Assembly (NCBI GenBank): GCA_000727475.1
Contig: KL647289.1
Location: forward strand, 4,964,019-5,028,018
Direction: 5' to 3'
Source of the DNA: Sarcocystis neurona
Taxonomy: Eukaryota > Apicomplexa > Conoidasida > Eucoccidiorida > Sarcocystidae
Length of the DNA: 64,000 bases
Shown: positions 32,755 through 45,500 of the stretch, in pieces
Layout: the number at the start of each line of letters is the position of its first letter
Numbering within the stretch: the first letter of the stretch is position 1
Translations under genes and position numbers: made by a program
The notes under the pieces: generated by a model
Seen by the model: the letters and a program-made list of their open reading frames with translations, nothing else
Told to the model about the DNA's origin: nothing
Database searches by the model: none

Positions 32755-33574
32755 CCGCTGTTCGATACTGCGGTCCCCGTTGAAATGCAGTTCACTGACG
32801 TGGCTGCTGCAGCCCCGTCAAGGTCTGGAGCTGCCGCGAAAGGAGAGGAAAATCCTGCAACAATCGCAGGAGGACCGGCGCCAACAGACGCAACAGCAAA
32901 GGAAAGGCTACGCACAACAGCAGCAGCAACAGGACGCTCATATCAGCGGATGCGGCAGCAGGAACCGCTGCAGAGGAATCGTTAACAGCGGCAGCAGAGC
33001 CGCACCGGCAAAGGGCACGTCAGCAGGTACAGAAGTCGAGCCGGCACCACCCGCAGGAGTACACGCGGCTGCAGCAGAAGTAGGAGGGGATGCGGAGTTT
33101 AAAGCACCTGCGCCAGCGGCAGAATTGCAGACAGAAAGACAAAAGTATCAGAAAAAGTTGCAAGCGCATGTGAACCTGAAGCAGCAACGGGGGAAAGAAG
33201 ACCCGTGTAGGAGAAACCGCAGGTGTAGACGTTCTCCGGTTGAACCGGCAGACGCAGAGGCCGCAGCAGCGAAGGCGTCAGCACCAGCCGCAGCTGAAAG
33301 AGAAGCAGCAGCAGCCGAAGGAGAAGCAGCAGCAACCGAAGGAGAAGCAGCAGCAGCCGGAGGAGGAGCAGCAACAGCCGAAGGAGTAGGAGCACCAGCC
33401 GGAGGAAAATCAGCAGCACCTGAAGGAGAAGCAGCGGCAGCAACCTAAGGAGAAGCAGCAAGAGCCGAAGGAATACCAGCAGCAGCAGGAAGAGAAGCAG
33501 AAGCAACAGAAGGAGAAACGGTAGCAGCTGAAGGATAAGCAGCAGCAGCCAGAAGAGAAGCAGCAGCAGCACTA
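32755..33574 (+). pseudogene. N-terminal HAAR region in frame with the MFS exon, broken by two TAA codons
   Basis: A strong acceptor (pyrimidine tract 32720-32754 ending CCTGCAG) opens a frame that is the same frame as MFS module A. It reads Gln-rich, then Ala/Glu-rich sequence with 21-bp repeats. Two in-frame TAA codons interrupt it at 33446-33448 and 33536-33538. In both cases the repeat unit elsewhere has GAA at that codon, so each stop is one G-to-T change. Otherwise the frame stays open from 32755 to the donor at 34598. Possible readings are non-coding leader, a spliced-out segment, sequencing error in a repeat, or a broken allele. A start ATG in this frame is absent before 34076. Confidence 0.4.
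33294..33574. repeat. 21-bp tandem repeat (GAAGGAGAAGCAGCAGCAGC type)
   Basis: Roughly thirteen imperfect units of 21 bp code for Glu-Gly-Glu-Ala-Ala-Ala-Ala in the MFS frame. Units become less regular toward the 3' end, where the two in-frame TAA codons occur. Confidence 0.75.
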
Positions 33575-34075
33575 TTGCATCTGTCGGAGCAGAACCGTTT
33601 GCCAGGTTGCAGCAGCAGGCGTATCACTGGCAGGACCAGCACCTGTCTCTGTAGGACCGGCTGTGTCTACTGTAGCTGCAGCAGAAGCAGCAGCGCGTGT
33701 GAGTACAGCCGCAGCAGCGGCACCAACGCGTGTCCGGCGGCCGCAGCAGCAGCAGCGGTCGAGAAGAAGAGAAGTGCTGCAGCAGAAAAAGTAGCAACAG
33801 GCAGCACAGCAGCGCCAGAAGAGGAGAGGAGATGCATCACAACAGCATCTGGGGAAAGGATTCTGCGGAGCGTAGCAGCACAAGGTAGTTCTTGCAGTCC
33901 AACAGCCGTCTCAGGTAGGTTTGCATCCGTAGCTTTTCGTCCTAGAAAAATAGTTGCTCCTCTCCCTGCACCAAAAGCAGCAACGGCGGTAGCAGGAGCA
34001 GCTGCCTTGATACCAAGCACACCGGGAACAACCCCGGTAGCACCAGCCGTTCTTCCTGGGACCGCAGGAGCGCCA

Positions 34076-34598
34076 ATGCCAGTCCCAGAAGCAAAAACGT
34101 CAGCAGCTACACCGGAGGCAGGAGGACCATCTTGGCTGCGGCAGCAGCGGGAGGAACAGGCAGCAAATCTTTTTTTGGAGCAAAGCGAAAGCCAAGACGA
34201 CGCAGCACAAATGTCCTGGGAGCGACACCAGCAGGTACAAGAAGCAGAGACAGAAGAAGCGGACCAGCAGCAGGAGAAGGCGACGGGAAAGGCGAGGTGC
34301 AAGAGGCAGCGAGAGCAGCGGCGAGAGCAGCAGCGAGGGCAGCGGCGACAGCAGCAGACGACAGAAGCGGAAAGTGTGGTACAGCAGGAGCAGGATGAGG
34401 AGGAGGTGCAGCAGGGCACAACCGCAGCAGCTAAAAGGGCCCAAAAGAAAGTACAAGTGGGCAAGGATTTAAGAGTTATCAAAAGAATATACTTGCTGCT
34501 GCTGGCGACCCAGTTCTCGGTGAACCTTGACAACGGGGTCGTGCCTGCAGTCCTCGCAGATCTGGGAAGGGAGTTCAAGCAGAGTTCATCGTTTGGAG
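34076..34598 (+). CDS. MFS transporter, module A: N-terminal tail and helix 1
   Basis: The start is provisional: 34076 is the only ATG with a useful position in this frame, and the frame is open further upstream to 33539. The tail is Gln/Glu/Arg-rich and should be cytoplasmic. Helix 1 follows near the end: VIKRIYLLLLATQFSVNLDN, then a short loop with VVPAVLADLGREF, matching the first helix of MFS carriers, including a polar Asn/Asp near its outer end. The exon ends before a good donor (GTAAGA, GT at 34599-34600), leaving one base of a Gly codon (phase 1). A possible upstream mini-intron (donor CAG then GTAGGT at 33915, acceptor CCGCAG at 34067) would also fit. Confidence 0.65.
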
Positions 34599-37500
34599 GT
34601 AAGAGTCCTCTGCTAGCGCCGCAGAGGCATCAATTTTGCCACGAGTACCAGGTCAAGCAGCGAAACGAATAAGCAGCAGCAAACGCTGCAGCAGCACTCC
34701 TGCACGAGGCAGCAGCAGCAGCCGCAGCGGCAAAACAGTACCAGCGCAGGCCCCCCGCAGGGAGGACTTCCACTCGCAACAGCAACAGCAGCAAGGAAAG
34801 AGGTGGTGCTGCTGCAGCAGACGCACGACGCCTGTGCCTCATAAAAGAGCTGCTGCAGCAGCTGCGCTGCGATCTCCTCTCCTGCGACGGCGGCGTCGGT
34901 CTCCTCACCTAAATACGGTGACGCGGGGGACCTCTGCGGCTGCCCTGTGTTACTACACACGCGCCCTTTCATATAGTAGACGCAGGGGGATCGGTCTACA
35001 CGCTTGTATACGCAAGGAAAGAGCGTGTCGAATGTAGTAGATCTACGGTTGTGCATGTCTGCTACCTGCCGGATACGTACCTGCGCTGCGCGCCTGTTGC
35101 AGGTACGCAGGTCCTCTGCAAAGCTCTGCTGTCATTGCTTCATCCTGCGCTGCTTTTCTCTCTTGCTAAAGCCCTACTTCTGCTGCTGCTGGGAGCAACT
35201 CACATGGGCTGCTGCGGTGCTGCTGCTGCTGGTGTATATTTTAGTTTAGCTGTCACCACCCCTCTGGCTATCCATCGCTGCTGCCCTCTGCACAGAGACT
35301 TTGCATAGGGTTCCGCAGCTGTGGTCCTGCTTTCCTTCCGCGTCTGCTGCCTCTGCTGGCGTGCTCTGCAGGAGTCAGGCACCTTTGGCCTCTTTTTCTG
35401 CCTTTTTGTAGCTGTGGCTGTTCTTGCTGTAGAAGACCCTCACAGATACTGCTGCTGCCGTGCTGCGGACACCGTACTGTCCAGCTGCGCGCGCGGGCAA
35501 GCATCTCAGAGGTCTGCGACTCCGATGAAGGGACGCCCCTCCCGACGAGCTCGGGTCTATGCTCCTCGACGTGGGCTGGTCTCACTCGTCTTCTACAACG
35601 TCACTGCTGCACTGCGATCCGTCGCTACTGCGCCCCCGTTGTTACTCTGCGGGACTGCTGCCTCCACATGTCGCAAGTTGTCCGCCGCTATGCGGCAGCC
35701 ACATGTTGCGCCCTGAGGTTCCCGAACACGGTTGCAGCTCTATGACTGCACGTCGCTTTGGTGCTGCAAGTCTGCGAGTAAACCTACTGCAACGCGCACA
35801 CGTAGAGGCACGTTAAGCTAGACATCTGGGTCAGAAATACACATACAGTTGGATGCAGTAGAGCATCTGTCCCCGCTTAGGATACGTGCGTAAGTTTACA
35901 AAAAATGGTAGACACAGGAAGCGCACGCAATAAACGGCGGCTAAAGCGCAGTTGTCGTGACACCAGTAAGACAGACACCAGTGGTTAGGAGCTCCCCTGC
36001 CAAAGCATTCGGATGCCGGCAAGCTGTCCGATGCTACACAGCAACTTTTTTGAGTAATGACTATTATTCTCTCTGGAGGCTGCAATGCCGTTCCAAGCTT
36101 CGGCTGCCCGTGATTGCAGCTTCACTTCTGTGTAGAGTGTCCATGAGGAGGGAGGCACTCTGCGCAGTTGCTGCTGCAGGAGGCCCGCCCGCGTTATCAC
36201 AGAAGAGCCACGGATACCGCGCGCCTTCTGCTGCTGCTTAGGCAGCAGGTGATGACCCCTGTGTCTCGCAGCGAGGTTCTCCGCTGAACAGACGCAGAGA
36301 CTCCCTGCAACTACCTCGAGTCTCTACTGACCGCAGATGCTCCGCGGCCATCGCGGTCACGTGCGCTGGTAGCTTTGCCGGTGCAATTACGTTTGCCACG
36401 GTTGTGTGGCTGTTGCAGCCGTTGCGTGTTGTGCTGCTGCTATTAATGCCATCGGGCTGTTTATCTTGCTTTCCTGGCGGGCGCTCCTCCTCCTGGTGCT
36501 GCTGCTCCTTTCTGTCTGATGTGTCCACTGTTTCAAGTCATCCTCGCGGCGCTTGGTCTTTCACAAGTGGTCGTCTCAGCAGGCTCAGCAGCGCTGCCTT
36601 GCACTAGGACACGTCCTTTGCATTTGAACCCAGCGGCGGCTTCGCAGTGGCTGCCTCCGCGACTGCTGAGTTCGGAGCTCCTGTTGCTGCCAATAGTGAT
36701 CCCCATTCAAAGGGCAGGTGAAGCAGGCACAGGCATACATTGGTGGCTTGTGCTTCACTGCTCGGGCGCTCGCTGCCGCAGAAGCATTATACCCACGTGC
36801 TGCTAAGCCCTCTGTTAGAATGGCACTTGTCGCCTCTGTCTCTGTTCTTGTGGTTGCAGCTCTAGAATCCTGCTGCAGCATGAGGCGTCCCCGGTGCCGC
36901 TGCAGCTTTAGCGTCTGTCATTTTGCGTGCTGCTCATGCAGCAGCGTCACGTCAGCTGCTGCGGCTTCTGCCGCTGCTGTTGTTGCATGCGTCTCTTGCT
37001 CCTTTTCTGTATACCTCAACAAACACATTATCGTTGGCAGCCGCGCTGCTTTTCGTAGGCAACGTTTTCGGATATAAGGAGTAAGTAGAGACAGCGTCAC
37101 TCCCTCTATTTTGCTTCCACTTTACATGACGACACTGAGTATCTCAACACTTTCTGGCGAATTCCTCCAAGGCGCTGCGCCTCAGAGTGAAAAGCGCACG
37201 CACCGCTGGCGCGCGTATATCTATATCTATATATATCTATATCTATATATATATATATTACTGTATATAAACAGCACATCGTCAGTGCTCGTCTTCAGTC
37301 TCTACATACACTTTAAAAGGGACTAGAAAACTCAAGCTTTGCCTAGCTACTACAGAAGCTACTGCATTGCGACATGTAGTGATACTGTTGCTGCGAATCC
37401 TGAGCTTCCCTTGAGAAACCACCGCTGTGCATCTGACGCTAATGCAGTTCCTGCTTTTTCTGAAACTACTGGAGTTGCTCTCGCTGATTCGGCACTTGCC

Positions 37501-37789
37501 ATCCTTACTGAAACTGCGGCTAAGGCTGCTGAAAGTCCTGTTGCTGTTCCTTCTCCTACTGGTCGTACTTCTTCGACTGCTGTTTCTGCCCGAACTACAT
37601 AGTCGTCTGCTGCTTCCTCTTGTGCTGCTTCTTGAGGAGGTACCCGGTTTCTTTGCGTTGCTGTTCTTTGTGTTGCTGATCCCCCTGTTCTCCCTGTTAT
37701 GCTGCTCTAATGTTGCTGTTGGAGCTTGAGCCCCAACTACTGGAGTTGCTGTGGACGGCGCTGCGTATCTGCTGGATGCTGTGCTGCAG
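34599..37789 (+). other. MFS intron A/B, CAG at the 5' part, CTG over most of the rest
   Basis: This 3.2-kb interval starts with GTAAGA and ends with GTGCTGCAG. CAG triplets lie near its 5' end (34670-34800) and imperfect CTG/GCT triplets dominate its 3' two-thirds (about 35090-37789). A TATATC microsatellite lies at 37210-37262. Frames inside (for example 35321-35716, 36718-37077) are ordinary triplet-repeat or mixed sequence, and no embedded gene is supported. Confidence 0.6.
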
Positions 37790-38091
37790 GGCTGTTGGGT
37801 GCCCTCCCGCACGTGGGTCTATTGGTTTGCTGTCCGTTTTGCTCCCGCCTGCTGGAGCGTATTTCCCCCAAAATCTGCCTGACTACGTCCCTATTGCTAA
37901 ACGCAGCTTCCACGCTGCTGTTTGCATGCAGCCCCGATGTGCTGGCGCTCCTGCTGTCTCGCTTCTTTATCGGCTTTACCCAAACACTTTTCATTGTGTA
38001 CGCGCCGGTTCTTGTGCACACACTGGCTCCCCCGCAGCACCTCACTCGCTGCATTGGCCTGCTACAAGCTTGCGTCGTCTTCGGCGCCGTT
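37790..38091 (+). CDS. MFS transporter, module B: helices 2-4
   Basis: The exon starts after GTGCTGCAG and joins module A in phase to restore a Gly codon, giving FGG followed by LLGALPHVGLLVCCPF (helix 2). The loop CSRLLERISPK takes the place of the usual MFS signature between helices 2 and 3 and lacks its Gly and Asp residues. Helix 3 is LTTSLLLNAASTLLFAC, and helix 4 is LALLLSRFFIGFTQTLFIVY with the conserved Arg and Gly. VLVHTLAPPQHLTRCIGLLQ matches the stretch before helix 5, which begins at ACVVFGAV. The exon ends at a strong donor (GTT then GTAAGT, phase 0). The sequence is almost free of repeats, unlike its surroundings, as expected of a constrained exon. Confidence 0.8.
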
Positions 38092-39444
38092 GTAAGTAAT
38101 ATGGCAGCTGTGATTACTCGGAATAGCACGACGTGATGTGCCACGTGACCCTCCAGTTTGCCGTGTTGTTCTTGTCACTCTTGATTCTAGTACCAAAAGT
38201 GTGTCTACCTTTTTGTCACTACTACCAACACACCAACTACCTCACAGGTCAGCTCGATGCTGCGGCTGTACACTGTTTCTACATGGTCGTTGTTTCTTAT
38301 ACAATCCATGGCATGTACGGCATCTTGCTAGGGTACAGGTGCTGCAGTGGTCTTTGCTGATCCGCGTACTACAGAGCAGATCCCGCCTGCGAAGAACCTC
38401 TTCGCGTGACCACAGCGTTGCACATTGACCCAAAATATTCGCTTTAACATGCTGCCAGGAGCCGTCGCACTTTCATTTTGACGTCTCCCCACAAATAAAC
38501 AAGCAGCCCTGTCTTTCCCGTACAGACGTACACTACGTGTGAACTCGCATCTTCAACTGGCTACCCGTCCTACCAATCCACACACACCTCGACATCAGAA
38601 CCTATCTTTACGTGTACTTGCGTAGCATTTATCTATCTTCTTCGCTCTTCCTCCGTGTAACTAGTGATCTGTCTATGTACCCCTTCCGCTTCTTCCTTCT
38701 GCATATACATATATGCAAATCTATACATGGCTGGAACGCGTCGGCACGTACACAGAATCGACGGATCTCCGTACTTCAATCGCTCTTTTCTACTGTGAGT
38801 TGCCGTGGTGCTCGTGATGCCCCTGTGTCCACCTTTGTTACCACTAACTTGTCACGAGCACTCATACTTTCGCTGCAAATGCTGCAGTACTGCTGCTGCG
38901 TCGTTGTCACTTTTGCATTTCCGCCTGCTGCTGCTGCAGCCTTTTCTGATGTTCAAGTTATCCTGAAAGTCCTGACGCTGCTGCTACCACTCTCCAACTC
39001 CCAAAAGTAATGCATGTCTCTCAAAAAACCGTCTCCTTTTTGTTCCGCCTTCGAAACGAGTTTCAGACTGCATTGGCTTGCTGACACTGCTACGTTGACT
39101 GTTGGCCTGCCTGCTACTCTTTAATTTGCCGCACCCCTCATGCGCTGCTCCTGGTGCGGCTGTAGCCCGGGCGGTGCTAGTATTGACATCCTGTTAAACC
39201 AGGTGCTGCGCTGTGGTGCCGATAGGCCCCGTAGCAGATTGCAATACGGCTGCTGATGTCCTTTCGCCCTAGGCACCTGCTGGTTTCGCTGTTGCTACTG
39301 CTGGTGCTGCTGCGCCTACGCTTTCGTTTCCGCCGCTGTCTTTCTTTTGCTGGTTTATGGCTTCTGTCAACGTGCTTCCGTTGCCTGGGTAGCGCAACAC
39401 CGCCGGACGCTGCTGCTCTGCGTCTGTCGCTGCTGATCACACAG
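38092..39444 (+). other. MFS intron B/C
   Basis: This 1.35-kb interval begins GTAAGT and ends CACACAG. The first 0.8 kb is unique, AT-leaning sequence, and the last 0.5 kb is CTG/GCT-rich. No gene or RNA inside is supported. Confidence 0.65.
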
Positions 39445-39594
39445 ACTGGATATCTGCTGGCCGGGTTCTTGCGGCAGTCTCTGTCTTCGGGCTGGCGCGT
39501 TGCAGCGTTCCTGCAGGCAGCACTTCTGTTGTTTCTGACAGCCGCGCTGCTTTTTGCTCCTGCTCCACTGCTTGATTCGTGGAATGCGGGACCC
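39445..39594 (+). CDS. MFS transporter, module C start: helices 5-6
   Basis: The exon starts after CACACAG in phase 0, so module B's FGAV is followed by TGYLLAGFLRQSL, completing helix 5. SGWRVAAFLQAALLLFLTAA is the typical Trp-Arg-x-x-Phe entry to helix 6 of MFS carriers, ending in LLFAPAPLLDSW. The frame then continues without a break into the large Ala/Gln/Ser-rich loop, so the end given here is the end of the recognisable domain, not a splice site. Confidence 0.75.
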
Positions 39595-42500
39595 ACAGAA
39601 ACAGCAGCAGCAGCAGCACCGATACCAACGCAGACAGCAGCGGCAACCGCCCCTGCGTCTCGACAAGCTTCCACACCACCAGCAGCAGCAAAGGAGATGA
39701 AGGAGAGAGAAAGAAGGATTTTGGTTGAAAGTGGTTTTCCCACTTCACAACATTTGCGGAAGCACACCCACCGAGAAACGAACCAGCTGCTTCAACAGGA
39801 GCAGCAGCAGCAGCCAGTGCAGCTAGGGCAATCCCGGGGACACCAGGAGAGACAGCTGTCTCAGCACCTACCGCAAGAGAAGTCGCAGCAAGGACAGCAG
39901 CGCCAACGAGATGGAATAAAGGGTCCGCACCGCCAACCGCAGGAAACACACTTTTCCTACAACGAACACGCATACCAGACGTCCGCCCTGCGGGGGGCGA
40001 AGAGGAGCGAGTGGCAGCAGTACCACCGCTCAGCGTCGGAAAGACCGCATCTGCATCGCTTCAGAGCTTCACACGGACACGCAGACGAGGCAAAACCGGT
40101 CCAGCGCGCGCAGCTGCAAAGCAGAACTCAAACGAATAAGCCGAGACAGCAGCAGTGGCAAGGCAGACAGCAACAGAAAGTAGAAGGGCACCAGCAACAG
40201 AAGCAGCAGCAGACGTCTGAGGAAGCAAAGCCGCAACAACAGCGACAAGGACAACAGCTGCAGGAGCGTGCATGCTGGCTGTGGCCGGAAGCACAAGAGC
40301 AGTTGGCCTCGCGCAGACAGTCAGTAACAACAGGCCAGTTGCAGGTGCACCGGCAGTTGCAGCATCAGCTTTCCTCCTCCCCACAGCGGCAGCAGCAGAG
40401 CCCGTCGTACACATCTGGTACTGCCTCACTTGAATCTAGGAATGCTTTCTCCAGGTCAGCAGCGAGGCCTGCCGGCTTGCAGCAGGAGGATCGACGTAGG
40501 AGAGGCGTCCTGCCCCACTTCTACTCCACGTCAAGCGCTGCAGCCGTGTCTGAAGCCCGGCTGCAGCTGCACGACTTTGTTGATGCTCCTGCTGCTGCTG
40601 CAGGAGTCCACATCAAACACACCACCATTCTCGGCCCTTATGGCGCTACCGCTGGTGCACAAGAAGGCTCTATTGCTGCTGCTACACCTAGAAGGGCTGC
40701 CGCTGCTGCTGTTGCTGTTCTACGTATCAATGCTACTGGCGGGATTGCTTCACGCGCAGGTGCTGATACTGCTGCCGCGTGCGGCGTTACTGCTGTTGGC
40801 GCGGAGCATCCAAAGGCCCCTGCTGTTGCCGCCGGAAACTACTGGTACTCTGGTGCTCTGACAGCAGACACACCAGAAGCTGCGGCGCCACAAGCCAGAA
40901 ATGTTGCTGTTTCTATTGAGGAACCTGCTGCCTCAGTCGCGCCTGGGGGAACCACTCTCTCCGAAGGCGTAGCTACTTATAGTGGCGTCTTGTCCGCATC
41001 TGCTTTTGCTCTGGGAGACGTTGCTGTCGCTCTACCTAAAGCCTGCGGCCTTAGAGCTCTCTCCGTAAATTATTCCTCATGCAGTGCCGGCGATGTTCCC
41101 CGTGCTGCCGCAGGTGGCGGAGGCGTTACTCGTGTTGCTAAAGCTGGGAAATGCGCTCCATCCCATCTGGTAACTGCCGCCGTTGTTCATAGCATTGAAG
41201 GAGCTTCTACTGCTCCTATTTCTGGCATATGTGTTTGCCGTGCTGCCGTGAGTGCTGCTCCTGAGGCTCGTTCAAATATTGCTGCCGCTCCGACTGCTGT
41301 GAGTCCCGCTGCTGCTCCTGCTGCAGCGGAATCCACTGCTGCTCCTGCTGCAGCGGAATCCACTGCTGCTCCTGCTGCAGCGGAATCCACTGCTGTTCCT
41401 GCTTCTGGGTTTGCTGCTGCTCTGTCGGTCGCCGCAGAAAGTGGGGCTGCCGCTGCTCTTGCTGCGGATGCTCCTCATCCCGCCGCTGCCGCTCCTCCAG
41501 GTACTGCAGCCAAGCAGCTTGCAAAGAAAAGGCCGCTGTTAACCCGTTACGCGTGGTCGCGCTTATGCCTAGGTTCTGCTGCCGTAGCAGCGGCGGCTGA
41601 GGCCAAGCGGCATTATAGGGATGGGCAGCAGCAGCAGTTGAAACGTCTGCAGCAGCGAAAAAACCGACATCCCACACAGCAGCAGCAGGAGCCGGAGCAG
41701 CCGGATCAAAAGTTGAAGGAGCAACAGCCACGGGCGCAGCAGAGACAAGAGCAGCAGCAACAACGAGGGCGCCGCGGTGCTGAGGCTGCCACCACTGCAG
41801 CCCAAGGAGAAGCAGCAGGTGATTGGCTGATGAGCCAGTCTCTCCCCATCTCAGCAATGCGTGCCCCCGGCGGTGGTGCTTCCTTCAGGCGCAGCTGCTG
41901 CGGACACGACCAGAGCAGAAGCAGCAGCTGCAATCGGTGCCACAACAGCTGCTGCAGCAGCAGCTGCCACAGAAGCAGCATCAGCCGCGAAGCTCGCAAG
42001 AGAAGCAGCGGCAGCACGTGCAGCAGCAGACACGGCAGCAGCAACAAGAGAAACAGCAACAGCAGCGATCGAGGGCGCAGCAGAAACAGGTTGAAGCGTC
42101 CCTACAGCAGCTCAAGAGTCAAGAACAGCCGCCAGAGGCGCGAACACAGCAGCGGCTGCAGAATACCCGCAGGTTGTCCCACTGCAGCAGCACCGGGGAC
42201 GGCCGGAGCACCTCATGCAGCGAAGGGAGACAGCTGCTACAACCCTCGCTGGAAAGGCAGAACAGACAGCTGTAACCGCAGCAGCAATGGGAGCGACAGC
42301 GACAACAGCAGTGTCGACAAGCGCAGCAGCAGTGCTGACAGGGGCAGCAGGAGTGCTGACAGGGGCAGCAGCAGTGCCGACAGGCTCAGCAGCAGTGCTG
42401 AAAAGGGCAGCAGCAGTGCTGAAAAGGGCAGCAGCAGTGCTGAAAAGGGCAGCAGCAGTGCTGACGAGGACAGCAGCAAAGGCCGCGGTAAAAGCAGCAG

Positions 42501-45500
42501 CAGCAGCAGAAGAGGGCATCCGTCCTGCAGCACGTGCCCAAGGGCAGTAGCGAAGTGCAGCAGGAGGAGCGGCGGCAAAGTAGCTGAACAGAGCGACGCC
42601 CTTTCATTAGCCGCCGTTCGCGCTGATGCACCCACGCGAAAATATGCATGCGCCTGTTGCTGTAGTGCAGGAGCGGCCGGGGTAAACCATGTCGCACCTA
42701 CGCAGGACGCAGAACAGCAGCAAGCAAAGGAACAGGTGCAACAGCAGCAGCAGCGTGCGGAACAGCCACTGCGAAGCCAGGTCGTAGAGAAGCACGGTCT
42801 TCTGCCTATTCTCGAGCAGAGGCTGCAGCTGACTCAGCAGCGCCGACCGGGATTGCGGCCGTCGAGGAAGCCGAGGCACCAGCCACGCCAGCAGCAGCAA
42901 CAGAATGTGCACCAGCACCGGCAGCAATCGGGACAGCCACCGCAGCAGCTGGAGCAGCAGCGGCCGCAACTGGAGCTGCAGGAGCCGCTGAGTCGAGCGC
43001 AGCAGCAGGCCGGTGGGCAGAGCACTTGCGAAGAATTAGCAGAATTCCTGCGCGAGCATCCTCCACTGCGCGAGGCTCTACGCAGCAGCTCGTGGGGAGG
43101 AGTATCAAGGATCCTTCCTCAGCTGCGCCCAACTAGGGGGCTAAAAATGAGCAGCAACAGCACCAACAGCAGCGGCAGCAACAGCAGCAGCAACCGCAGC
43201 GGCAGCAACAGCAACAGCAGCCACAGCAGCAGCAACAGCGTCGGCAGCAGCAGCCACAGCAGCGGCGACAGCAACAAACAAAGGTGCAGCCGGAGAGACA
43301 GGCAAGCGACTTTTTCAGGCGCTCCTCGCCAAGCAGAAGTACAAACTCTGGTGCAGAAGGAGCGAGTGGGAGCTTATTACTTGCAGCAGCAGCAGGCTCG
43401 GAAGGAGCCTCGACGGCAGCGCCGCGGGCAAAAGCAACAGCAGGGAAGGCAGCAGGAACATGCAGAGCAGAAGCCCAAAACGCGGCACCGCACGCAGCAG
43501 CAGCAGCGGCAATCTCGCTTGCAGCACGACATCCAGAAACGGCAGCGGCAGCAGCGTTTGAGTCCATCTCCTCTTTGTGGCCCAGGGCAGCAGCGTGGGG
43601 CCTGGCATCGGCGGCAGAAACACCAAGAGCTACAGAAGCAGCAACGGCACTTGAAGCCGCAGCAGCAGCAACAGCAGCATCCAGAGGCTCAGGAGGGGGG
43701 GAAAGAGCAGCAGCAAGCAGCAGGAAAACGAAATTTTAGCAGTCTGGTAGCGAGGATACGCGAGGTTGTCGACACGTTCCTGAGGCTGCTGCAGCGGCAG
43801 CAGCAAAGAGGGTTGTCCTCAGCAGCAGAAGCGAGAGTCGCACGGTGGAAAGCAGCAGAAACCGCAGCAGCAGCGGCCGAAGCAGCAGCTGCAGGAGCTA
43901 CAGCTGCGGGGGCCTCTTGGAGAGAAGACTGGGTATCTGGAACACTGCTGCTGAGCAGCAAACTGCTGCACTATTCTCCACCCGTCGATCTTCTTGCTTC
44001 GCGTCTGCGTAGTCATCCCCTGCGTACGAGACGTCGAAGCAACAACGTTAGCAGCTGCAGCAGTAGAAGCGAGTGCAGCCACTCGAGTCCCAGCAGCCGG
44101 CGTGACGGAAAGAAAAACAGCAGCAGGACTGCTACAGGAGCCCTGGGAAATACGTCAGCATCCCCTAAGAGTAGTGCAGCAGCAACGGGCGATAGCCGGA
44201 AGCCCGTGCTCCCCACTGCTGCATACGAGTACACGGCAGCAACAAATCTAGCGGATGTTCTTGGCCAGCAAGAGTGTACCAGCAACAACATCCGCACAGC
44301 TGTCGGCACCGCACAGCTGGTTGCCTCTGAGAAGGAGAAGAAATACTTCCAGCGCCATACCACTGCGGCGACGTCAGTTCTTCATGCCTTGCGGACTCCG
44401 ACGGCTTCTGCTGTTGCTGCTTGTGTTGGGGAAGTGGGCGCTACTGTCGCTGTTCCTGCCGGTACGACTTGCAGAAGAACTACTTCTGGCAGGCGAGGGC
44501 AAACTGCTGCTTCTCACCGCACCAGCCGCCGCGAGAGTTCTGCCGCAGGTACTGCTGCTCCCGAACGCACGGCTTCTGCTGCTACCGCTGCTGCTGCTGC
44601 TGCTCCGTCCGCTTCTGTGGAAGTACCAAGAAGGACGACTTCTCCCCTTGCTGCTGCAGCGCATGCTGGTAGAATTGCAAAAGAAGGCAAGGCGTTTTTA
44701 CCTGGCAGTCTGTCTGCTCCTGTTGTTCCTCCTTCTACAAAAGCAACTGCTCCCAGCACTACCGTCGCGGCGTGTTCTGATGCTGCCGTGGCTTTCCCAA
44801 GAGTTGCAGACGCTGCTTCCTGGGACACTTTCCCTGACGGCGTTGCTTACGTATGTCCTGGGCTGACCGACGCTGCTACGGAGGCAAGTAATGACGCTGC
44901 CACTGGAGTTGTCGCGAGCTGCAGCACGGCCGTTGCTTCAGCGCTCTCACGGACTGCTACTGCGGCCGCTACAGAGCTTCCTGCATTGACCGCCGCTGCT
45001 GGAAGACAAACGATTGCTGCGGCGACACAGACGGGCAGTCCAGCAGCTCCTGTTCCCGACAGTCCTGCTGCTGCTCCCCGCGGTTCTGCTGCTGCCGAAA
45101 CGCCTGCTGCTGCTGCCGAAAGCCCTGGCCCTGCTGCTGCTGCCGACGGTTCCGTTGCTGCTACCCACGGTCCTGCTGCTGCTGCCGACGGTCCTGCTGC
45201 TGCTGCCGACGGTCCTGTTGCTGCTACCCACGGTCCTGCTGCTGCTGCCCACGGTCCTGCTGCTGCTGCCGACGGTNNNNNNNNNNNNNNNNNNNNNNNN
45301 NNNNNNNNNNNNNNNNNNNNNNNNNNNNNNNNNNNNNNNNNNNNNNNNNNNNNNNNNNNNNNNNNNNNNNNNNNNNNNNNNNNNNNNNNNNNNNNNNNNN
45401 NNNNNNNNNNNNNNNNNNNNNNNNNNNNNNNNNNNNNNNNNNNNNNNNNNNNNNNNNNNNNNNNNNNNNNNNNNNNNNNNNNNNNNNNNNNNNNNNNNNN

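Noticed and set aside
44255..44866. Leu-rich plus-strand frame resembling several membrane helices
   Set aside because: It is the CTG-reading frame of the repeat; the Ala frame of the same DNA is the one continuous with the MFS helices and carries the islands.
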